DNA of 64,000 bases from Streptomyces sp. NBC_00335 (GTDB taxonomy: Bacteria > Actinomycetota > Actinomycetes > Streptomycetales > Streptomycetaceae): contig NZ_CP108006.1 in the NCBI RefSeq assembly GCF_036127095.1, positions 4,216,001 through 4,280,000 on the forward strand, read 5' to 3'. Shown here in pieces: positions 19,878 through 28,014 of the stretch (positions within the stretch are counted from its first letter, which is position 1; each line of letters starts with the position of its first letter). Both the position numbers and the translations under genes were made by a program. Below the pieces are notes generated by a model that did not search any database, was not told where the DNA came from, and was given only the letters and a program-made list of their open reading frames with translations.

Positions 19878-20906
19878 ATGGCCCGGTCCACCGACGAGTC
19901 CACCGTCGCCAGGACGTCCGCACCGCACTGCTCGCTGCGCGAGGCCACCCACGCGTACCTGGCCGTCCGTCCCGCGCTGATCAGCGCGCACGAACAGACC
20001 GGCGTCGAACTCGTCTACCACCGCGACGACGCCCAGCACACCTACCGCCAGTCCGTGCCCGACCTGATGGCGACGCTCGGTGTGCTCGGCCGGGGGCTGC
20101 TCCCGGAACCGCCCGGCGCGGTGGGCGCGTTGGTCATCCCCATGCCCTACTACCGCCGGTTCAAGCCCGAAGGCACCCCGGTCGACCCGGCCACGTGCGG
20201 CCGGATCATCCGCGTCCGCAACCGGGAACTGCTGGACGACTGCGCGCGGTTCCGCCGCGACAATCCGCCCTCGGCCGGACTGCCCATGCCGGCCCTGATG
20301 GCCGATCCCTTCCGCGACGCGGAGGAGTTCGCCGCCGACCACGCCGATCGCCTCGGCGAGGTCTTCGCCCTCAAATGGCATCCGCCGGCGGCCGAAAGGC
20401 CCGTCTCCGCCTACGTGGAGCGCGGCTATCTCGACCTCGCCGCGGAGCTGGGCGTGCCCACCGTGATGCACTGCGCCCCCAAGGGCCAGCTCGGCGACCT
20501 GGCCGAGATCGCCGCGGACGCCGTCCCCGCCGCGCTCGCGGCGGGTGCCCGGATCAGCCTGGCCCACCTCGGCTTCGACGACCCCGCACTGCCCCGGATC
20601 CTGAACACCCCGGGGGTGTACGCCAACCTCGGCCCCTGGCAAGCGGTGTTCGAGGGGACCGCCGCCGACCCCGGCGCCCTGGACCGCGACGCCCGGCTCG
20701 CCCGGCTCATCACCGCGTGCGGGCCCAAGCTGATGCTCTCCCTCGACTCCCCCTGGCACCTCCAGCACCGGGACCACGGCCGCGTCCTCGGCACGGACAC
20801 CGTCCCGGCCCTGCGCCGGATCCTCGGTTCGCTCGCGCTCAGCGGCACCGATCCGCAGGCCCTGCTGGCGGGCAACGCCCTGCCCTACCTGTTCGGGACG
20901 TCATGA
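19878..20906 (+). CDS. Amidohydrolase superfamily protein (TIM-barrel metal-dependent hydrolase-like)
   Basis: The 342-residue protein resembles the Amidohydrolase_2 family (decarboxylases and lactonases). It shows EVFALKWHPP (His168), PTVMHCAPKG (His198), ISLAHLGF (His230), LSLDSPW (Asp290) and the usual ending AGNALPYLFG. The N-terminal HxH metal pair normal for the family is not seen, so the metal site may be mononuclear or altered. The substrate is unknown; decarboxylation or ring/amide hydrolysis of an intermediate is possible. AGGAGA precedes the ATG. It is the first gene of a unit with the MFS and C-Ala genes. Confidence 0.72.
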   Translation: MARSTDESTVARTSAPHCSLREATHAYLAVRPALISAHEQTGVELVYHRDDAQHTYRQSVPDLMATLGVLGRGLLPEPPGAVGALVIPMPYYRRFKPEGTPVDPATCGRIIRVRNRELLDDCARFRRDNPPSAGLPMPALMADPFRDAEEFAADHADRLGEVFALKWHPPAAERPVSAYVERGYLDLAAELGVPTVMHCAPKGQLGDLAEIAADAVPAALAAGARISLAHLGFDDPALPRILNTPGVYANLGPWQAVFEGTAADPGALDRDARLARLITACGPKLMLSLDSPWHLQHRDHGRVLGTDTVPALRRILGSLALSGTDPQALLAGNALPYLFGTS

Positions 20907-20955
20907 ACGGCCCCGACACCCCACCGAGTACCGACCCGACGCAGAAGGAGGAGCC

Positions 20956-22314
20956 GTGTCCCTGCTGAAGGACCTGCGCGCACTGCCCCCGAGCGCCCGG
21001 ACCCTGCTCCTGCTCGGCGCCCTCAACAACGTCGGCTCGGGCCTGGTCCTGCCGTTCCTCGCCGTCTACGTCCACCAGGTCAACGGCCTCGGACTCGACA
21101 CGGCCATGCACGCCGTGTCGGTGGCCGCGATCACCGCCATCGTCGGCGGCCTCAACGCCGGACGCCTCGCCGACCGGATCGGCGCCCGCCGTACGGCGGC
21201 GGCGCACATGGTGCTCAGCGCGGTGGGCATGACCGGGTTCGCCCTGGCCGGCGAGACCTGGCACTTCCTGGTGTCCGCCGCGATCTGGGGCATCGGCCTG
21301 GGCAGCTCCTCCGTCTGGAACACGCTGCTCGCCACATCGGTGCCCGCCTCGTCCCACCCGGTGGTCTTCGGGTCCAGCTTCACCCTGACGAACGCCGCGC
21401 TGGGCATCGGCGGTCTCCTCGGCGGCACGGTCGCCAGCGTCGCCCACCCGCTGTCGTTCCGGCTGCTGTACGGCGCCAACGCCCTCAGCTACCTCGCCAT
21501 CGCCCTGGCCGTCTTCGCCCTGCGCAGCCTCGGGACCGACGCACCGGCCGGGACCGGCACACGCCAGGACTCCGCCCGGCCGCAGAGCTACCGCCAGGTC
21601 TTCACCAGCGGCCCGTTCCTGCTCGTCCTCGGCCTCGGGCTGGCCCTGTACTTCGTCTCGTACGGACAACTGGAGGCGGGCTACCCGGCCTTCCTGCTGA
21701 CGGGCACGGCCGTGGGGCCGACCGGGATCGCCGTGCTGTTCGCCGTGAACACCGGGGCGGTCATCGGCTCGCAGCTGGTCCTGCACGAGCTGATCAAGCG
21801 GTGGAAGCACACCCGGACCATCGCCCTGGCCGGCGCCGCCTGGTCGGTGAGCTGGCTCCTCGTGCTCGCCGCGACGGCCTCGGGCACGGACTTCCAACTG
21901 CCGGTGCTCATCGCGGGCATGGTCCTCTTCGCCTGCGCCGAGACGCTGTACGCCTCGGGCATGCCCTCCCTGGTCAACTCCCTGGCCACCCCCGCCCTGC
22001 GCGGGCGCTTCAACGCCGCCTACGGCACGGCCACCTCGGCGGGCTTCGTCACCGGCCCCCTGGCGGCGGGCGCCCTGGTCTCCGGCGGCGGGGGAACCCT
22101 CCTCGTCACCGGCCTGTCCGTGCTCTGCGCGGTGGCGGCCGTGGTCGCCCTGGCCGGTACGGGCCTTCTCGCGCGGGCGGCTTCGGCAGCCTCGGCCGCC
22201 ACGGCGCGGGAGACCGCAGCAGACGGGGAAGCCGCTGCGGAACCCGCCCCGGAAGGCACGGAGGAACCCACCCCGGACCCGGCGGCAGACCACCGGGAGG
22301 CGGTCCATGGCTGA
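20956..22314 (+). CDS. MFS exporter (12-TM)
   Basis: The 452-residue transporter begins LLKDLRALPPSARTLLLLGA and has about 12 membrane segments, with motif A-like GRLADRIGARRTAAAH between TM2 and TM3. The C-terminal tail is Ala/Glu/Pro-rich. It resembles MFS drug exporters of the MdtH type. The GTG at 20956 has AAGGAGGAG just before it. Its likely role is to export the locus product or a toxic intermediate. Its stop overlaps the start of the C-Ala gene by 8 bp. Confidence 0.87.
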   Translation: MSLLKDLRALPPSARTLLLLGALNNVGSGLVLPFLAVYVHQVNGLGLDTAMHAVSVAAITAIVGGLNAGRLADRIGARRTAAAHMVLSAVGMTGFALAGETWHFLVSAAIWGIGLGSSSVWNTLLATSVPASSHPVVFGSSFTLTNAALGIGGLLGGTVASVAHPLSFRLLYGANALSYLAIALAVFALRSLGTDAPAGTGTRQDSARPQSYRQVFTSGPFLLVLGLGLALYFVSYGQLEAGYPAFLLTGTAVGPTGIAVLFAVNTGAVIGSQLVLHELIKRWKHTRTIALAGAAWSVSWLLVLAATASGTDFQLPVLIAGMVLFACAETLYASGMPSLVNSLATPALRGRFNAAYGTATSAGFVTGPLAAGALVSGGGGTLLVTGLSVLCAVAAVVALAGTGLLARAASAASAATARETAADGEAAAEPAPEGTEEPTPDPAADHREAVHG

Positions 22315-22945
22315 CCTCCTCATCCAGCCGCCGACACCGTTCCCCTTCCCGAAGGGAGCCCAGGAGGCAGCACAGCAGGCAGCCCGGGAAACCCCCCGGG
22401 AGACGCCCCACACCTGCCACGACCGCCGCCTCCTGCGCGAGCTGGCGGACCTCCTGGGGGCGCAACCGCAGGACGCCCCGGCCGCACTCCGCACCCGGCT
22501 GGCCCTGCTCGCCGAAGCCCGGGCCGAAGTGGAGCGGCTGCGCGGAGCCGAGCTGTCCTCGGCCGCGCGCGTCCTGGCCGGGCGGGCCCAGATCGTTCCC
22601 GGCGGGCTGCTCGTCGTGACCCGGGTCGACAACACGACCGGACGCAGACTGCGGCACCTGGCCTCGGCCGCGACCGGGCACCTCTCCCGCGGCATGGGCG
22701 TCGTCGTGCTGTGCACCGCGTACGAGGGCCGGGCCCTGCTGGTCTGCGCGGTCGGCCACCAGCTGCGTGCGCGGGGCGTGGACGCCCGGGACGTGCTCCA
22801 GGAGGCCGCGGCCGCGATCGGGGGGACCCCGGCGGGCCGGGGAGCCCGGTCGAGCGCCGCCGGACAGTGGACCGACGAGCTGGGCAGCGCCCTCTCATCG
22901 GCCCGCGCGAAGGCCTCGGCTCTGCTGCGGCGGAGCGTGGGGTGA
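22307..22945 (+). CDS. Free-standing AlaRS C-terminal (DHHA1/C-Ala) domain protein
   Basis: The 212-residue protein has a Pro-rich head, a helical coiled-coil-like part (about 38-95) and a DHHA1 domain. PGGLLVVTRVDN, LRHLASAATGHLSRGMGVVV, LVCAVGHQLRARGVDARDVL and AAAAIGGTPAGRGARSSAAG follow the AlaRS C-terminus, including the glycine-rich loop (GGKGGGRPDMAQAGG in E. coli) in a decayed form. In AlaRS this domain binds the tRNA elbow and links editing and charging sites. Here it is on its own, 8 kb from an AlaRS-like core, with neither the editing domain nor motif 1-3. It may grip tRNA-Ala or help the split AlaRS-like core. Translation is coupled to the MFS gene. Confidence 0.83.
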   Translation: MADLLIQPPTPFPFPKGAQEAAQQAARETPRETPHTCHDRRLLRELADLLGAQPQDAPAALRTRLALLAEARAEVERLRGAELSSAARVLAGRAQIVPGGLLVVTRVDNTTGRRLRHLASAATGHLSRGMGVVVLCTAYEGRALLVCAVGHQLRARGVDARDVLQEAAAAIGGTPAGRGARSSAAGQWTDELGSALSSARAKASALLRRSVG

Positions 22946-22968
22946 GCGCCTACGGGGAGGCGAAGGCC

Positions 22969-23994
22969 TCAGAGCCAGCCGCGCTCGGCGGCCCGCAGGC
23001 CCGCTTCGAACCGGCTGCGCGCGTTGAGCCGGTCCATGATGTCCGACATCAACCGGCGGACGCTGCGCACCGAGAGGCCCAGCTGCTTGCTGGCGGCCTC
23101 GTCGGTCATGCCCTGCGCGAGCAGCCGCAGCAGCTCCCTTTCCTGGGGAACGAGCCCGTGATCGTCGGGGAGTTCGGCGGTGCCGAGCGGTCGGGCGGCT
23201 TCCCAGATGTGCGTGAAGAGCGCCAAGAGGGCGGCGACGGCACTCGGTTCGCGCAGGACGAGTGCGCCTCTGGACGAGTCCTCCGCGTCGATCGGCAGGA
23301 CGGCGATTTTGCGGTCCACGAGGATGATGCGCATCGGCAGCACGGGATGCGTACGGACCTCTCCGCCGCATTCGTTCAGCCAGGCCGCGTATCGCCGGGT
23401 GGCGGTGTGGTTGCGGACGCTGTCCAGATAAATCGTGCGGATGCTCACCCCGCGCTCGACAATCCTCTCGTCGAGTTCCTGACTCGCCGCCATGCTCTCC
23501 GCCGTGAGCGAGGCTTTCGGAATGAGAGCAAGCACTTCCGTTTCGATCTGCTTGGACATTTCTTCCAGGTACACCCGTACCGAATCCATGCCCCGCAGAT
23601 ATTCGATGCTGCCGCCCTCTTCGGACCCGCTGCGCTCCTGCTCGAATTCGGCGATGATATCGGACATGGCCACGCGGGATTCGGCGAGTTCCTGCTGGCG
23701 TCCGAATATCTCCCTCTGCCGGGCGGATATCAGCTCGGCGAGCGCCACGCTCGGCTTCACCACGACGAGGGCACCCGGCTCCTCGCCGGAGGGCCTGATC
23801 AGCGAGAGGGCGGCCAACTCGTCGATCCCCGCCTGCACGTCGGACTCGCCCAGTCCGGTTTCCGCGACCAATGCGCCGGCGCTCCAGCGGGTGCCCCGGA
23901 TCATCGCCCGGTACACCGCTTCACTTCGTTCGGCCAGACCCAGACCGGCGAGCGAGGCCCGTGCCGGCACCTCAAGCGCCAAAGATTCCTTCAT
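22969..23994 (-). CDS. TrmB-like / LuxR C-terminal transcriptional regulator
   Basis: The 341-residue protein has an N-terminal winged-helix part (SEAVYRAMIRGTRWSAGALV) like TrmB, a middle effector-like domain with a helical stretch (AELISARQREIFGRQQELAE), and a C-terminal LuxR helix-turn-helix (LVPQERELLRLLAQGMTDEA then QLGLSVRSVRRLMSDI). It is likely the local activator of the locus. The ATG at 23994 is preferred because GAGG lies nine bases upstream; an ATG at 24003 is too close to that site. It is convergent with the C-Ala gene and divergent from the oxidoreductase gene. Confidence 0.85.
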   Translation of the reverse strand: MKESLALEVPARASLAGLGLAERSEAVYRAMIRGTRWSAGALVAETGLGESDVQAGIDELAALSLIRPSGEEPGALVVVKPSVALAELISARQREIFGRQQELAESRVAMSDIIAEFEQERSGSEEGGSIEYLRGMDSVRVYLEEMSKQIETEVLALIPKASLTAESMAASQELDERIVERGVSIRTIYLDSVRNHTATRRYAAWLNECGGEVRTHPVLPMRIILVDRKIAVLPIDAEDSSRGALVLREPSAVAALLALFTHIWEAARPLGTAELPDDHGLVPQERELLRLLAQGMTDEAASKQLGLSVRSVRRLMSDIMDRLNARSRFEAGLRAAERGWL

Positions 23995-24288
23995 CTCATC
24001 CATCCTCGCCCGGCAGAAGACTCAACGATACCCAGTTGCCGTGACCGGCACCGGATTCCCCAGCGGCTACCGGCGGTCACACCCGGCCAAAGGATTGCGG
24101 CGGCCGCCGCGCCGCACCGTACCGATCCGCCCCACATGGCGACATTCTTCCCCGCGCCGGCGCAGACCAGAGCTCCACCGCCCCCGGCCCGAAATCACCT
24201 CGGCCGATACGCCGAATAAGCGAACCGCACCTTTTCCATTGCACGCCTTCGACACGCATGACCAGTAATTCTGAGGGGGATTCACACC

Positions 24289-25707
24289 ATGGCTCGTACG
24301 ACTACGGTTTTGCTGGTCGGAGGTTCCGGTCACTGGGCCGGCCGGGAAAACCACGCCCCGGCGCTGCTCGAAATGCAGCAGTCCGGATGGCCCGTCCGCA
24401 CCGCGGCCATCTGCGACCCGCGCAACCCCGAGAAGCGCGCCCAGGACGAGGACATGGCTCCGCTCCGGGAACTGCTCTGGAGGGACTCACCGGAGTGGCT
24501 GGACCCCGACGGCCTCAGCCGTACGGAACTGGAAGCCCTGCTGGACCGCGCCCACGCCACCCACCGGTTCTCCCTGGCGATCATCGCCTGCAACCCCGTC
24601 CACCACCGCGACTACATCCTCTGGGCGGTCTCCCGGGGCATCAGCGTGCTGTGCGACAAGCCCCTGCTGGTCGCCGAGGCCGCCGCGTACGAGCCGACGG
24701 CCGCCGAGCGCATCATCGGCGGCTACGCGGAACTCGAAACGGCGCTCACCCGGGCCCGCGCCTCGGGGCCGGTCCACCTCGCGATGCCGCTGCGCCGGCG
24801 GGCCAACGACGTCTACCGGTCGATCGCCTCCGACATCTCCGAGATCCAGCAGGCGCACGGGCAGGGCATCACCTCCATGCAACTGATCAAGAACGGGGGT
24901 CTCTTCCGGCATCCCGAGGAGTACCTGTTCGGTGACGCGCACGGGTACACCAGCGGCGTCGGAGCGCTCTCCTTCTCCAGCTACCACTACATCGACCTGC
25001 TGTCCTGGTACCTGGAACTGGCCCCGGGAGAGGCGACCGCCCTGCGGGTCACCAACCCGTACGTGCGCCGCGTCGGCGAGTTCCTGCGCACCCGTCAGGC
25101 CACCGCGCTCGCGGACCTGGTCGACGGCCCCGCGCGGGCCCGGATCCCCGAGCTGCCGCCGCAGGTACTGGCGGCCGAGGCCGACTTCGTCTTCAACCTC
25201 GAACTCCTCGGGCAGGACGGCCAGAAGGCCGGACTCGTGTCCTACGCCTGCCACTCCAACACCTACTCCCACCGCTCCGTCGGCCTCCAGCAGTTCGACC
25301 GCGACAACCGTCAGCCCTTCCGGGAGAAGGGCCGGATGTCCCAGTTCACCCTGGACATCAATCAGGGCAGCATCCAGCACATCGGCGTCTTCAAGAACGA
25401 CGTGGTCGGCGAGGACTACCGGATCCGGGTGCAGCGGCGCCGGAACCCGGTCCTGGCCGACGAGTCCTACGTCGAGGAGGTGTTCGACAACGCCCACGCG
25501 GGCAGCTCGGTGACCCCGCAGGACGTCCTGCGCGCGATGGTGACCCTGTCGAGCGGCGAGGCCGCCCCCGCCCAGGTAGCCGACCGGATCTCCTTCTTCG
25601 AGGACCAGCGCCTGAGCCACCACCTGTTCGGCACGTTCTACGAGCTCATCGCCGCGAACGCCGAGGGGGTCGGTTCCGCGGAGCGGGTCGTCGAGCTGGC
25701 CGGGTGA
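24289..25707 (+). CDS. Gfo/Idh/MocA family oxidoreductase-like protein
   Basis: The 472-residue protein has an N-terminal NAD(P)-type Rossmann region (TVLLVGGSGHWAGRENHAP), SLAIIACNPVHHRDYILWAV and the typical GISVLCDKPLLV motif (the EKP equivalent). A C-terminal substrate domain contains GVGALSFSSYHYIDLLSWYL. It is longer than usual family members (about 330-400). The glycine-rich loop is unusual (GGSGHW), so cofactor use should be checked. It probably oxidises or reduces a sugar-like or amino-polyol intermediate. GAGGGGGA precedes the ATG. It is translationally coupled to the following MFS gene. Confidence 0.83.
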   Translation: MARTTTVLLVGGSGHWAGRENHAPALLEMQQSGWPVRTAAICDPRNPEKRAQDEDMAPLRELLWRDSPEWLDPDGLSRTELEALLDRAHATHRFSLAIIACNPVHHRDYILWAVSRGISVLCDKPLLVAEAAAYEPTAAERIIGGYAELETALTRARASGPVHLAMPLRRRANDVYRSIASDISEIQQAHGQGITSMQLIKNGGLFRHPEEYLFGDAHGYTSGVGALSFSSYHYIDLLSWYLELAPGEATALRVTNPYVRRVGEFLRTRQATALADLVDGPARARIPELPPQVLAAEADFVFNLELLGQDGQKAGLVSYACHSNTYSHRSVGLQQFDRDNRQPFREKGRMSQFTLDINQGSIQHIGVFKNDVVGEDYRIRVQRRRNPVLADESYVEEVFDNAHAGSSVTPQDVLRAMVTLSSGEAAPAQVADRISFFEDQRLSHHLFGTFYELIAANAEGVGSAERVVELAG

Positions 25708-27143
25708 CCAAGGATCCCGCCGGCCGGCGAGGACTCCTGGCAGCGCTGCTGCTGGTGATGTTCCTCGCCGCCATGGACAGTGCGGTGACGGCCACCGCCG
25801 CCCCGCAGATCGTGGCCGACCTAGGCGAGGGCCCGGCCTTCAGCTGGCTCCTGTCCGCGTACGTCCTCGCCGCGACCGTTTCCGTGCCCCTGTACGGCAG
25901 GCTGGCCGACACCCACGGCCGGCGGCCCGTGCTCATCGGCGGAACCCTCCTGTTCCTGGCGGGTTCCGCCCTGTGCGCGGCCGGCTGGAACATGCCGGCC
26001 CTCGTCGCCTTCCGCTTCGTCCAGGGCCTGGGAGCCGGCGCGATCCAGGGGACCGTACAGACGGTCGCGGGCGATCTGTACGAGCCGCACGAGCGCGGCC
26101 GGATCCAGGCGGCGCTCGCATCGGTGTGGAGCGTCGCGGCCCTGGCCGGACCGGCCGCGGGCGGCGCGCTCGCCCAGTACGGCCACTGGCGGGCGATCTT
26201 CCTGCTCAACCTCCCCCTCGGCCTGCTCGCGGTGTGGCTCCTGGTCCGCCGCTTCCCGGTGGAGGACGTCCGCGGCGGCCCGGCCGGCCCGCTGGACTGG
26301 CGCGGCGCACTGGGCCTGCTGACGACCTGTACGACGCTCATGACGCTGCTGTCCCAAGGGGGCACCGCCTGGCCGTGGTTGTCCGTCCCGAGCGCATCGC
26401 TCCTCGTCCTCTTCCTGGCCCTGGTCCTGATCACCACGCGCATCGAGCGGCGCGCGGCCGAACCCCTCGTCCCCGGCTGGGTGTGGAAACGACGCGACCT
26501 GGCGGTACCGAGCCTCGTCCTGGGACTCCTCGGCATGGTCATGGTGGCCCCGCTGCTCCTCCTGCCGGTCTACGCGCAGACCGTGCTGGGACTCGGCCCG
26601 GCGGCCGGCGCGGCCGTCCTGGCCGGCATGACCTTCGGCTGGCCGACGGCCGCGGTCTTCAGCAGCCGCCTGTACCTGCGCATCGGCTTCCGCGGGGCCG
26701 CCCTGACCGGCGCCGCGACGGTGACCGTCGCCCTCGCGGCCACGGCCGCCCTGACCACCACCGGCGCGCACGCGGCGCCGTTCCTCGCGACTTCGACCCT
26801 GCTCGGCATCGGCCTGGGCCTGCTCCAGCCGGCCCTGCTCGTCGGTGTCCAGGCGGCCGTCGACTGGGACGGCCGGGGCGCCGTGACGGCGAACCTGATG
26901 TTCTGCCGGGAGACGGGCCAGTGCCTGGGAGCGGCCCTGTTCGGAGCCCTGTTCAACGCCGCCGGAAACCAGGGCATCGCGGCGGCCGCCCACTGCGCGG
27001 CCGCCTGCGAGCACCACGTCGCCGCCGGCCTGCGCCACGCGTACGCCGCGGGCGCCGGCTTCGCGGCCGCCATGCTGCTCCTGCTCCTGACGACCCGCAG
27101 GACCCCGGCCCTCTCGGCGCCGGGCACGAAAAAAGCCCCCTGA
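25704..27143 (+). CDS. MFS efflux transporter, DHA2 (EmrB/QacA) type
   Basis: The 479-residue protein has 14 predicted membrane segments, MFLAAMDSAVTATAAPQIVA in TM1, GRLADTHGRRPVLIGG (motif A) and IFLLNLPLGLLAVWLLVRRF. It is a second exporter for the locus. The GTG start overlaps the oxidoreductase stop (GTGA). The stop codon lies within a terminator shared with the tRNA-Ala gene. Confidence 0.9.
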   Translation: MTKDPAGRRGLLAALLLVMFLAAMDSAVTATAAPQIVADLGEGPAFSWLLSAYVLAATVSVPLYGRLADTHGRRPVLIGGTLLFLAGSALCAAGWNMPALVAFRFVQGLGAGAIQGTVQTVAGDLYEPHERGRIQAALASVWSVAALAGPAAGGALAQYGHWRAIFLLNLPLGLLAVWLLVRRFPVEDVRGGPAGPLDWRGALGLLTTCTTLMTLLSQGGTAWPWLSVPSASLLVLFLALVLITTRIERRAAEPLVPGWVWKRRDLAVPSLVLGLLGMVMVAPLLLLPVYAQTVLGLGPAAGAAVLAGMTFGWPTAAVFSSRLYLRIGFRGAALTGAATVTVALAATAALTTTGAHAAPFLATSTLLGIGLGLLQPALLVGVQAAVDWDGRGAVTANLMFCRETGQCLGAALFGALFNAAGNQGIAAAAHCAAACEHHVAAGLRHAYAAGAGFAAAMLLLLLTTRRTPALSAPGTKKAP

Positions 27144-27176
27144 ACCTGTGTTTCCGCAGGTCAAGGGGGCTTTTCA
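27131..27176. terminator. Bidirectional terminator between MFS and tRNA-Ala
   Basis: AAAAGCCCCC...GGGGGCTTTT, with CTGAACCTG pairing inside, forms a long stem with A and T tracts on its two sides. It can stop both the MFS transcript and the opposing tRNA transcript. Confidence 0.85.
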
Positions 27177-27180
27177 AAAG

Positions 27181-27253
27181 TGGAGCCTAGGAGATTCGAA
27201 CTCCTGACATCTGCCTTGCAAAGGCAGCGCTCTACCAACTGAGCTAAGGCCCC
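27181..27253 (-). tRNA. tRNA-Ala (anticodon TGC)
   Basis: Read on the minus strand the 73-nt gene starts GGGGCCTTAGCTCAGTTGG and ends AGGCTCCA. The anticodon loop is CTTTGCAAG, giving TGC. All four arms pair. The acceptor has a G:T/T wobble-like pair only at normal places. The CCA end is not encoded. It borders the aaRS-rich locus on its 3' side. Confidence 0.96.
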
Positions 27254-27412
27254 GGATGTGGACATGCCGGTCCCCCGCGAGCGAGTGACCGTTCCGTAGG
27301 ACAGAGTACCGGGTGTACCCCCTCATCCCGCAAAATGATAGGGACTCCCGCCCCGCGACCACTCTCCGTAAGATGCTCGCGAGGTTCGCACCAGCGAAGG
27401 GGAGTAGTAAGA

Positions 27413-27964
27413 GTGGACGCAGTACAGCAAGAGGCGACCGCCAGAGCCAGGGAACTCCAGCGGAGTTGGTACGGGGAGCCGCTCGGCGCGCTCTTCCGCC
27501 GGCTCATAGATGACCTCGGTTTGAACCAGGCCCGCCTCGCTGCCGTCCTCGGGCTGTCGGCGCCGATGCTGTCCCAGCTGATGAGCGGCCAGCGGGCCAA
27601 GATCGGCAACCCCGCCGTGGTCCAGCGGGTTCAGGCTCTCCAGGATCTGGCCGGCCAGGTGGCCGACGGGAGCGTCAGCGCGGGAGAGGCCACCGACCGG
27701 ATGGACGAGATCAAGAAGACCCAGGGAGGTTCCGTCCTCAGCAACAGCACCAGCCAGGCCGCCACCGGCTCCGGCGCACCCACCGTCAAGCGCGTCGTGC
27801 GCGAGATCCAGTCGCTGCTGCGCTCGGTCTCCGCGGCCGGCGACATCATCGACGCGGCGGACACCCTCGCCCCGACCCACCCGGAACTGGCAGAGTTCCT
27901 CAGGGTGTACGGAGCGGGCCGAACCTCCGACGCCGTCGCGCACTACGAGGCGCACCAGAACTGA
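27413..27964 (+). CDS. Helix-turn-helix DNA-binding protein
   Basis: The 183-residue protein contains an HTH (LGLNQARLAAVLGLSAPMLS with QLMSGQRAKIGNP after it) and a C-terminal helical region with TLAPTHPELAEFLRVYGAG. It matches a small regulator conserved next to the kinase gene in Streptomyces near oriC. The GTG at 27413 has GGGGAG before it. It probably acts on its own operon or on the kinase; the target is unknown. Confidence 0.8.
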   Translation: MDAVQQEATARARELQRSWYGEPLGALFRRLIDDLGLNQARLAAVLGLSAPMLSQLMSGQRAKIGNPAVVQRVQALQDLAGQVADGSVSAGEATDRMDEIKKTQGGSVLSNSTSQAATGSGAPTVKRVVREIQSLLRSVSAAGDIIDAADTLAPTHPELAEFLRVYGAGRTSDAVAHYEAHQN

Positions 27965-28014
27965 CACGCAACGCACGCGACGGACACAGCTGACGACGGG
28001 GGACGGGCGCAGCA

